Origin: an uncultured Moraxella sp.
Lineage (GTDB): Bacteria; Pseudomonadota; Gammaproteobacteria; Pseudomonadales; Moraxellaceae
Reading direction: 5' to 3'
Length of the DNA stretch: 12,383 nt
NCBI GenBank assembly: GCA_927911235.1
Contig: CAKMOY010000031.1
Span: 1 to 12,383 of the forward strand
This document shows, piece by piece, positions 1 through 6,181 of this stretch. The first letter of the stretch is position 1; every line of letters starts with the position of its first letter. Both the position numbers and the translations under genes were made by a program. The notes beneath the pieces were generated by a model. It was given only the letters and a program-made list of their open reading frames with translations. It did not search any database and was not told where the DNA came from.

Positions 1-1658
1 GTGCCAAACTGTCTTTTGATGCGTTTACCATGTTGTTAATTTTGTCTTTTTCCACACGGCTCATCAGCGGTTTAAAGGCATTGATTTTATGATTGGTCAA
101 AATCGCTGTGCGACTTGCAAAATCCACGCTTTCAAGGTTTAAAAACGCTTTGACTTCTTCTGCCAAATTTGGCAACACAGGCGATAAATACACCACCAAT
201 TGACGGAAAATGTTAATCGCCACCGTGCAAACGTCCTGCACTTCGGCTTGTTTGCCGTCAATTCTGTTTAATGCCCATGGTTTTTGCCGTCAATGTATTC
301 GTTCGCCTTGTCCGCACACGCCATAATCAGACGCATGGCACGGCTAAATTCACGGTTTTCATAGGCTTGGGCAATCTCATCACCTGCGTTGATGATTTCA
401 TCAAGCAAGGCAGGTTCGGCAATGGTATTTGATAGCATTCCGTCATGGTTTTTATTGATAAATCCTGCCGAACGACTGGCGATATTGACAACTTTTCCGA
501 CCAAATCTGAATTGACTTTTTGCATAAAATCATCAAGGTCAAGGTTAATGTCTTCCACCGTATTTGACAATTTGCTGGCAAAATAATAACGCAAATATTC
601 TGGATTTAAATGCTCGATATACGTTTCGGCTTTGATGAACGTGCCACGAGATTTGCTCATTTTTTCGCCATTAACGGTCAAAAATCCGTGAGCGTTGATT
701 GCTGTTGGTGTGCGATAATCCGCCCCATACAGCATGGCAGGCCAAAATAAGGCGTGAAAATAAACAATGTCCTTGCCGATAAAATGATAAAGCTCGGTGG
801 TACCGTCTTTTTTGAAATATTCATCAAAATCAAGCCCTGTACGCTCGCACAAGTTTTTGAAACTTGCCATGTAGCCCACAGGTGCGTCCAGCCACACATA
901 AAAATATTTGTCTGGCTCATCGATTGGCGTGTTGGGGATTTTAAACCCAAAATATGGTGCGTCCCGGCTGATGTCCCAAGGCTGTAGCCCTGCTTCAAAC
1001 CATTCATTTAATTTATTAAAAATTGACGTTTGCAAACGTCCGTCTTGTTTTGTCCAGTTTTGCAAAAGTCGTTAAATTTTGGTAAATCAAAAAAGTAATG
1101 TTTGCTTGATTTGATGACAGGTGTAGATTTACTTAACGTTGAATACGGATTTTTAAGTTCAGTAGCGTTGTAGGTTTTGCTACACACTTCGCAGTTGTCG
1201 CCATATTGGTCTTTTGCACCGCACTCTGGGCAGTCGCCTTTGACAAAACGGTCGGCAAGAAATAAGCCTTTTTCGGTGTCAAACAGTTGCTCCACGTCTT
1301 TGGTAAAAATATAACCACCTTGCTCTAGCTTGCTATAAATTTCGGTGGAAAATTGTTCATTTTCTGGACTGTGGGTGGAATGATAATTGTCAAAATCAAT
1401 CAAAAAAGATGCAAAATCTTTTTCGTGCGATGCCTTGACGGTGGCGATTTGCTCTTCTGGGGTTACGCCATTATCCTGTGCTTTTAGCATGATAGCCGTG
1501 CCGTGAGCGTCATCGGCACAGACGTAAGTTACCGTGTTGCCAAGGGCTTTCATGGCACGCACCCAAATGTCAGTTTGGATATATTCCACTAAATGCCCCA
1601 AGTGAATTGGACCGTTGGCGTAGGGTAGGGCAGACGTTACAAGGATTTTACGAGACAT
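1..1658 (-). CDS. metG: Methionine--tRNA ligase, 3' end outside window, two homopolymer frameshifts
   Basis: Charges tRNA-Met with methionine in the cytoplasm. The start ATG (1658-1656) has an AAGGT ribosome site just upstream. The N-terminal Rossmann fold carries the class I signature HLGH at residues 19-22. A zinc ribbon with cysteines at about 143, 146, 156 and 159 marks the long MetG form, and KMSKS lies at about 333-337 of the restored protein. The reading frame breaks twice: in the A run 1064-1067 (one base short; restoring it gives DFLQNW) and in the T run 281-285 (one base short; restoring it gives [10 protein letters not shown]). From there the frame is open to the window edge, so roughly 553 residues are present and the C-terminus is missing. 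Both sides of each break read as intact MetG, so I infer sequencing errors rather than a pseudogene. The gene is divergent from mrp. Confidence 0.95.
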
Positions 1659-1826
1659 AAGTTACCTTTTTATCAAAATTAAACAGAAAATGCTAACTAT
1701 GATAACCGAAAATCAATTTTTTTGCATAATTTCTCTGTAAAAAATCAAAAAAAAGCGTAAAATAGACAAAATAAATCCGATAAAAATAGTCGGAATTTTA
1801 AGATTTTTATTCATTAAAATCCGTAG

Positions 1827-2004
1827 GGGCGTATTGAATAAATCTCTTTCCAAACTTGGTTTTCCGTTTCGTGGTGAGCTTGTCGAACTGAGAAATACTG
1901 CTTCGCAAGATGTAGCAAAGCGAAGTGGAAACCAACCCTTCGACAAGCTCAGGGTGAACGGTTTTCTTTAATAAATTATAGCTTGGAAAGAAGTCTAATA
2001 CGTC
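1827..2004. repeat. Nested, imperfect palindromic intergenic repeat element (REP/MITE-like)
   Basis: Between the divergent metG and mrp genes lies a long imperfect inverted repeat. Matching blocks, working inwards, are CGTATT (1830-1835) with AATACG (1997-2002), TCTTTCCAA (1845-1853) with TTGGAAAGA (1983-1991), TGAGCTTGTCGAA (1875-1887) with TTCGACAAGCTCA (1939-1951), and CTTCGC (1901-1906) with GCGAAG (1920-1925). The inner 13-mer belongs to a widespread class of bacterial dispersed palindromes; read on the minus strand it gives the familiar spurious peptide HPELVEG. No transposase is present. The rest of the 396-bp gap is AT-rich and should contain the two divergent promoters, which I could not place with confidence. 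Confidence 0.7.
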
Positions 2005-2054
2005 CAATTAAAAATTTATTTGTAAAAATGATAAATGTAAAAAAGGTGAAAAAA

Positions 2055-3250
2055 ATGTTTTTTAAAAAAGCCAAAAAAAATTGACGAAAATAGCTTAAAT
2101 AAAGCATTTAACGATTATCACATTCACGAACAACCGATTAAAAAACTTTATCCAAAAATACGAACAACAAAGCGATGTTTTAAATTTAAACCTTCGCCTA
2201 CCTGATGATATTGATGTAGAAAAAATTCACAGAGAATTAAGCAGTATGCTACATTTGCATGGCGTTGGCGAAATTAACATGAATGTAACCTTGTACAAAT
2301 CAGAAAAAAACACAGGCGAAAAAACTACGCATAAACTTCCTAAAACCACCAACGCAATGGCAAAAAACGAAAATTCAGACGAAGAACCATCGATTACCAA
2401 ACACGCCCCAACCCAAGCCGATGTCGCACCGCACCCACGCATTCGCCATATTATAGTGGTCGCATCGGGTAAAGGCGGTGTTGGTAAATCCACCACCGCC
2501 GTCAATATTGCCTTAGCCTTGCAAAAACTTGGCAAAAAAGTCGGTATTCTTGATGCCGATATTTACGGCCCGAGCGTGCCGAATATGCTTGGCGTGGCAG
2601 GCGTGAAGCCAACCCTTGAAAACAGCGAATTTGTGCCGATTGATGCGTATGGTATGGCGATTTTGTCCATTGGCAATCTGCTTGACGGTGATAGCACACC
2701 TGTGGCATGGCGTGGGGCGAAAGCGACAGGGGCGTTAATGCAACTGTTTAATCAGACGGCATGGCCGAACCTTGATTATCTTGTCATTGATATGCCACCG
2801 GGAACGGGCGATATTCAGCTTACACTTGCCCAGCGTATCCCTGTAACAGGGGCGGTTGTCGTTACCACACCGCAACATATTGCGTTGCTTGACGCGCAAA
2901 AAGGCATTGAAATGTTCCACAAAACCCAAATTCCTGTGCTTGGCGTGGTGGAAAATATGGCGTTGCATACTTGTAGCAACTGCGGTCATGTGGACGAGAT
3001 TTTTGGCAATGGTGGCGGCGAAAACTTGGCAAAAGACTATCAAGTGCCGTTACTTGGTAAATTGCCACTTGCCACCAATATTCGCAAACAAGCGGATATG
3101 GGCAAACCGTCTGTGATTGCTGATGATGAATTTGCCAAATTTTATCTGAATATTGCCGAAAATATTGAAAAAATATTGGTAAATTTGCCAAAAAGCATGA
3201 TGAAAATCGGATTTTTTGAGTGCAAAGTCCTTAAAAATTTTATAAAATAG
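2055..3250 (+). CDS. apbC: Mrp/ApbC-type iron-sulfur cluster carrier ATPase (two 5' frameshifts)
   Basis: Cytoplasmic P-loop ATPase of the Mrp/NBP35 family that binds Fe-S clusters and delivers them to apoproteins. I place the start at ATG 2055, six bases after AAGGTG (2043-2048). A longer-open frame begins only at 2246 because two A runs each hold one extra base: 2073-2080 and 2140-2145. Removing them joins an N-terminal MIP18-like (DUF59) domain, about residues 35-80, to the ATPase domain. The deviant Walker A GKGGVGKST is at about 138-146, followed by DADIYGPS and DMPPGTGD, and the cluster-binding CxxC is C306/C309. Restored length is about 397 aa, normal for the family. The last ~14 residues after NLPK look atypical, and a further one-base error there is possible. 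Annotated as mrp or apbC in different genomes. Confidence 0.92.
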
Positions 3251-3280
3251 CTCATTTTTAATCACATTTTAAGATTTATT

Positions 3281-3915
3281 ATGCCAATTACCAGACGAGA
3301 TTTTATTAACGGCTCTGCCGTTGCCATTGCTGGGGTGAGTACAGGCGTTTTGACCGCTTGTCAAAAACTACAAAACAACCCAACCGCCAAACTCAATAGC
3401 ACAACAGTCGCCATCAACAGCGACTATCCGCCAGCGTTGGACAAACTGCGTGGCAGTCATCAAGGCAGTTTTGATGTCGCCCACGAAATCACTTGGAAAG
3501 GCAAACAATTTGACGTTGCCAACGAAAAAAGCGTGGGCGATTATGACCTTGTGGTCGTGGGAGCAGGGATTAGCGGGCTTGCCAGTGCCTATTGGTATCA
3601 GCAACAATTTCCTGATAGCAAAATTTTGTTGATTGACAATCACGATGATTTTGGGGGACACGCCAAACGCAACGAATTTCACGCCAACGTTGATGGCAAA
3701 GATATTTTTCGTATCAGTTATGGCGGTACAGAATCCATTGATTCACCAAAAACCCGTTACTATGAGCGAGATAAAAAATTGCTGGTCGCCTTAGGCATTG
3801 ACGTGGATAAATTTGAAAAATTTTATGACCAACAATTTTTTGAAAAATTAAATATGCAAAAAAGGCGTGTACTATAATCAAGCGGTTTTTGGCAAAGCCA
3901 AAGTGGTGGCGAGCG
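3281..3915 (+). pseudogene. N-terminal fragment of a Tat-exported FAD/NAD(P)-binding oxidoreductase, spermidine dehydrogenase-like
   Basis: Begins with a twin-arginine signal (RRDF at residues 5-8), a hydrophobic stretch and a lipobox-like LTAC ending at Cys27, suggesting export by Tat and possible lipid anchoring. A dinucleotide-binding fold follows: VVVGAGISGL at 91-100, then LLIDNHDDFGGHAKRNEF, the segment typical of spermidine dehydrogenase-like flavoproteins, which usually have more than 600 residues. The frame breaks in the A run 3858-3863 (one base too many); restoring it continues with KGVYYNQAVFGKAK, still flavoprotein-like. Similarity then stops and an unrelated secreted-protein sequence follows. 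The matching C-terminus lies at 4883-5023, so about 350 codons of the middle are gone. No good Shine-Dalgarno is visible; a weak TTGAGT/TATAAA pair sits at 3216-3246. Function is very probably lost. Confidence 0.75.
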
Positions 3916-4358
3916 AGCCTGATAGCGACAATGCCAAAGCCGACTACGAACAAGCCGTTGCCGACATCAACGCCGTATGGAACAGCTTACATCCGTCCAC
4001 CAAAGACGCCCTAAGAGCCAAACAAAAAGCCATCAACAACAAACGCGAACAAACGTGCAAAAAAGCCGCCAAAACCATCAAAGACAAAGTCCGCCAAGAA
4101 TTTGCCAGCTATTTTATTCGCGGGGGCGACACGCTAGACATCAATCTCCCCCAAGGCAGCTACGAACTCAAATACGCTCATGGCGACACTTGGTACGGCA
4201 CAAAATATCTCTTTGGCGATGATACCAGCTATGCCAAAGCCGACAAGACCTTTGAGTTTGAGTGCTATAGCGACATGTGCACAGGCTACACGGTGGAGCT
4301 TATCCGCCAGCTCAATGGCAATCTATCGACGACGACACTTGACCCTAGTCAATTTTGA
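3867..4358 (+). CDS. C-terminal part of an LprI/DUF1311-like secreted protein, fused in frame to the flavoprotein remnant
   Basis: Residues after about position 15 do not resemble the flavoprotein. The stretch containing INAVWNSL, ALRAKQKA and REQTCKKAA looks like the C-terminal helix pair of the lysozyme-inhibitor LprI/DUF1311 family, with its conserved cysteine. It is followed by a small beta-rich domain with GSYELKYA, WYGTKYLFG and YTVELIRQLNGNL, a module I recognise from uncharacterised bacterial exported proteins. The usual signal peptide and N-terminal half are absent. The only upstream starts lie in flavoprotein sequence, so either a fusion protein is made or nothing is. C-ending codons (GCC, GAC, ATC) are much commoner than in neighbouring genes, suggesting a foreign origin. 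It ends 24 bases before the adhesin-E-like gene. The LprI assignment is by pattern only. Confidence 0.6.
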   Translation: MYYNQAVFGKAKVVASEPDSDNAKADYEQAVADINAVWNSLHPSTKDALRAKQKAINNKREQTCKKAAKTIKDKVRQEFASYFIRGGDTLDINLPQGSYELKYAHGDTWYGTKYLFGDDTSYAKADKTFEFECYSDMCTGYTVELIRQLNGNLSTTTLDPSQF

Positions 4359-4382
4359 TTTTTTAACCACTAGGGAGTTTTT

Positions 4383-4832
4383 ATGAGATCTTTTATTCAC
4401 TTGACCCTAATCGCCGCCCTGATGATACCGCTAGCGAGCCACAGTGAGACGTGGGTGCAATATGATGTCGTGGGGGCTGATGACTCTACCTATTATTACG
4501 ACAAAGATAGCGTCCAGATCAAACGCTTGGGGAATGGCACTAAATATCTGCGAGTTTGGGAAGATTGGGTATTTACCACCCCACCGCAAAATCACCATAA
4601 CAACCTTCAGCCATATACCGAAATGCAAACTCTTATGTATTATGACTGCCGGCATCATAAATGGGAGGTAAGCAGAGTAATATATTATGCACAAAATGGC
4701 AGTATAGTAAAAGACATATCACTCACCATCAACGAATCGTCATCTGCTACTTGGGAAGAAATCATCCCTGATACTGTTGGAGAAGACAACCTCACACAAA
4801 TCTGCCGTACCTACCGCCAGCAGCTTAGATAA
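4383..4832 (+). CDS. Secreted surface-adhesin E-like protein, 149 aa
   Basis: Preceded by a strong ribosome site, AGGGAG (4372-4377), six bases from the ATG. The first 21 residues form a Sec signal peptide (Arg, then a hydrophobic core, ending ASHS). The mature part has the layout of the surface-adhesin protein E family known from Haemophilus influenzae: a Trp-containing first strand (ETWVQYDV), a YYYDKDSVQIKR segment, RVWEDWVF, then YYDC and a second cysteine near the end (QICRTY) that could form a disulfide. The members characterised bind host matrix proteins; whether this one does is unknown. It is intact, ends just before a rho-independent terminator, and forms a likely two-gene cassette with the LprI-like segment, inserted within a broken flavoprotein gene. 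Confidence 0.7.
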   Translation: MRSFIHLTLIAALMIPLASHSETWVQYDVVGADDSTYYYDKDSVQIKRLGNGTKYLRVWEDWVFTTPPQNHHNNLQPYTEMQTLMYYDCRHHKWEVSRVIYYAQNGSIVKDISLTINESSSATWEEIIPDTVGEDNLTQICRTYRQQLR

Positions 4833-4839
4833 CCCCCGT

Positions 4840-4872
4840 ACCGTCATGGCTGTTGTGGTTATGGCGGTTTTT
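4840..4872 (+). terminator. Rho-independent terminator after the adhesin-E-like gene
   Basis: ACCGTCAT (4840-4847) pairs with ATGGCGGT (4861-4868), allowing one G-U pair, and is followed by a T run to 4872. It sits eight bases after the stop codon and lies at the right end of the inserted cassette. Confidence 0.7.
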
Positions 4873-4882
4873 ATTGGAGTAT

Positions 4883-5023
4883 AATTTACCATTAAAATCA
4901 GTCAAACAGCCAAATGGCAACATTCATATCGCCAACAGCGATGCCGACTGGAAGCCTTATACTACTGGGGCTTTAGAACAAGCATGGCGTGCGGTGAGCG
5001 AAATCGTCAAAAACCACGCTTAA
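4883..5023 (+). pseudogene. C-terminal remnant of the spermidine dehydrogenase-like flavoprotein gene
   Basis: An open frame without its own start codon ends at TAA 5021-5023. It encodes NGNIHIANSDADWKPYTTG, then ALEQAWRAVSEIV. This is the typical last FAD-contacting segment of flavin amine oxidase-like and spermidine dehydrogenase-like proteins (hydrophobic strand, a small acidic motif, then a helix with a QAxRAV-type pattern). It is on the same strand as the N-terminal fragment at 3281-3915 and should be the other end of the same gene, now separated by about 970 bp of unrelated sequence. No ribosome site or start is visible, so it is not expected to be translated. Confidence 0.7.
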
Positions 5024-5033
5024 AATTTGGCAA

Positions 5034-5051
5034 TGTAAGCAAATGCTTACA
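5034..5051. promoter_or_regulatory. Perfect 7-bp inverted repeat, operator or weak terminator
   Basis: TGTAAGC (5034-5040) and GCTTACA (5045-5051) flank AAAT. It lies ten bases after the flavoprotein stop and about 20 bases before the -35 of the sRNA promoter. No T tract follows, so an operator for the sRNA promoter is as likely as a terminator. Confidence 0.4.
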
Positions 5052-5072
5052 AACATTTAAGACTTTGTCGGC

Positions 5073-5101
5073 TTGTGGTGATGGGTGTAATTTTCTATAA
5101 T
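5073..5101 (+). promoter_or_regulatory. Sigma-70 promoter of the candidate sRNA
   Basis: TTGTGG (5073-5078) and a perfect TATAAT (5096-5101) are separated by exactly 17 bases. Transcription should start at about 5108. No convincing gene follows, only structured sequence and a terminator. Confidence 0.7.
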
Positions 5102-5107
5102 ACACAC

Positions 5108-5244
5108 ATCAACACAAGGAACAAACGGATATACCGTGTTGAAGAATGGAATCCAACGGATTAACGGCAGGTAAGCCGAACTTCATAGATGAAGACAAGC
5201 CCCCCAAAAACCAAGTCTATTGCCCAAGACTTGGGTTTTTATTT
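5108..5244 (+). ncRNA. Candidate small non-coding RNA, about 135 nt, family not recognised
   Basis: The stretch between a consensus promoter and a clear terminator can fold into successive short hairpins: ACGG/CCGT (5125-5137), GTTG/CAAC (5138-5157), CGGC/GCCG with an AGGTAA loop (5165-5178) and CTTCA/TGAAG with a TAGA loop (5181-5194), then a C-rich single strand and the terminator stem. Four GGA motifs between 5117 and 5160 recall RNAs that bind CsrA/RsmA, but only one is clearly in a loop. It matches none of 4.5S, 6S, tmRNA or RNase P RNA as far as I can recall their conserved motifs. A 41-codon frame starts at ATG 5146, but it has no ribosome site and runs through the terminator, so I prefer a non-coding role. 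Confidence 0.6.
5206..5244 (+). terminator. Rho-independent terminator of the candidate sRNA
   Basis: CCAAGTC (5211-5217) pairs with GACTTGG (5228-5234) around a ten-base loop, with an A run upstream and TTTTTATTTT downstream (5236-5245). Confidence 0.8.
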
Positions 5245-5316
5245 TGCCAAAAAATTGGTAAAAAATGCTGATATCAACCCAATACGGATAAATTAAAAAA
5301 AAACACAAAAACAAAA

Positions 5317-5340
5317 AACGACACCTAAAAAAGTGCCGTT
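5317..5340 (-). terminator. Terminator for the outer-membrane protein gene
   Basis: On the minus strand, AACGGCAC and GTGTCGTT form an eight-base stem with one G-U pair (plus-strand 5333-5340 and 5317-5324), followed by a T-rich tail. It lies about 33 bases after the stop codon. Surrounding A/T tracts extend the pairing. The plus-strand DNA from 5245 to 5316 is otherwise featureless. Confidence 0.7.
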
Positions 5341-5373
5341 TCTTGTGTTTTTTGTTAAAGGGCGAAGGTTAAA

Positions 5374-5916
5374 TTAGAATTTAACTTTTGCACCAATAGT
5401 CCAAAGCTTGGTATCTGCTCCTGGTTTAGCATATTCTGCCTCTAATGCGATAGCTGGTGTTGCTTGAAAACCTAGTCCTAAACCATATGCAAGACCAGTA
5501 TCGTCAGTTGATACGGTTCTGGTTGCAGTTTTTGATTCAACTTCAGTTTTTGCAAGACCTAATTTTGCTTTTGCATAAATTGGGCTATTTACAAAGTTGT
5601 AGTTATAAGTACCATAAACACCGTAAGTTTTAGTATCAATTTCACCTGTTTTTACGCCACTTGCAGTTACATCAGCTTTATCAGAACCAAGGTACTCAGC
5701 TTCTACACCCCAGTTAGGTGTAAATTGAAGACCACCGTAAACACCATAAGCAGTTGATTTGTCAATGTTGCCAACACCTTTAACATCAGAATCAAATTGA
5801 CCAGCTTTTACACCAACGTATGGCTGTGCAGTTGAGTAGCTGATAGCTGCGTTAGCACCAGAAGCCATTGCAACAGTTGCGGTTAATGCTAATAATGTTT
5901 TTTGTAAAGTTTTCAT
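5374..5916 (-). CDS. Small outer-membrane beta-barrel protein (OMP_b-brl / OmpA-like barrel), 180 aa
   Basis: I start the gene at ATG 5916-5914, preceded by GGAGAAA, rather than at the upstream in-frame ATGs, because a textbook Sec signal peptide begins here (MKTLQK, hydrophobic core, cleavage after ANA at residue 23). The mature protein alternates hydrophobic and polar residues in strands such as QPYVGVKAGQF, YGVYGGLQF, GVEAEYLG, YGVYGTYNY and YGLGLGFQ. It ends in GAKVKF; the terminal Phe is the signature read by the BAM assembly machinery. Length fits an eight-stranded barrel. No periplasmic peptidoglycan-binding domain is present, so it is only the barrel type. Substrate or role is unknown. 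It stands alone, with its own leader and terminator. Confidence 0.85.
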   Translation of the reverse strand: MKTLQKTLLALTATVAMASGANAAISYSTAQPYVGVKAGQFDSDVKGVGNIDKSTAYGVYGGLQFTPNWGVEAEYLGSDKADVTASGVKTGEIDTKTYGVYGTYNYNFVNSPIYAKAKLGLAKTEVESKTATRTVSTDDTGLAYGLGLGFQATPAIALEAEYAKPGADTKLWTIGAKVKF

Positions 5917-5933
5917 ACGCTTTCTCCAATGAT

Positions 5934-5981
5934 AAGTTGAACATTCAACTTGTTTAAAGTAAAAGTAAACATCAATGTTTA
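5934..5981 (-). promoter_or_regulatory. Leader of the outer-membrane protein gene with two palindromes
   Basis: AAGTTGAA (5934-5941) and TTCAACTT (5944-5951) form an eight-base stem around two bases, seven bases upstream of the ribosome site. A second palindrome, TAAACAT/ATGTTTA (5966-5981), lies just upstream. A possible extended -10 (TGCTAATAT on the minus strand, about 6016-6024) sits further up, so both palindromes would be in the 5' untranslated region. Such leaders often stabilise omp mRNAs or are sRNA targets; that is inference. Confidence 0.45.
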
Positions 5982-6156
5982 TTAACATAACTTGTTGTTT
6001 ACTGCTTGATGTATATATTAGCAAAAAAAATCAAAAAGTTTGTCATCGTTTGACTGTAAACACGTTAAGTTTTGCAAAAAAGATTGCTTCAAATGTTACA
6101 AATCTGTAAATTTGAAATTATTTGTTACATTTATTGCAAAAGTTTGGTGTTTTTAA

Positions 6157-6176
6157 CAAACAATTATTTTTGTTTG
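6157..6176 (-). terminator. Weak hairpin after rep
   Basis: CAAACAA (6157-6163) and TTGTTTG (6170-6176) pair five bases past the rep stop. The stem has little GC and the T tract on the minus strand is poor, so termination here would be weak. Confidence 0.35.
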
Positions 6177-6181
6177 GGTGA

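Noticed and set aside
1713..2007. Minus-strand frames of 66-77 codons in the metG-mrp gap
   Set aside because: They are translations of the palindromic repeat (HPELVEG-type peptide), have no ribosome site, and overlap each other.
2227..2535. 102-aa minus-strand frame overlapping the start of the mrp ATPase domain
   Set aside because: Shadow of the mrp reading frame, with no ribosome site or recognisable domain.
5108..5244. 4.5S RNA, tmRNA, RNase P RNA or CRISPR tracrRNA
   Set aside because: None of their hallmark motifs is visible, and no CRISPR repeats or cas genes occur in the window.
5146..5271. 41-codon plus-strand frame inside the candidate sRNA
   Set aside because: It has no Shine-Dalgarno and is read through the terminator stem and T tract; kept only as an alternative to the non-coding interpretation.
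5980..6024. Upstream in-frame ATGs extending the outer-membrane protein to 216 aa
   Set aside because: They would put 36 non-signal residues before a perfect signal peptide and lack the GGAGAAA ribosome site; the extension also covers the leader palindromes.
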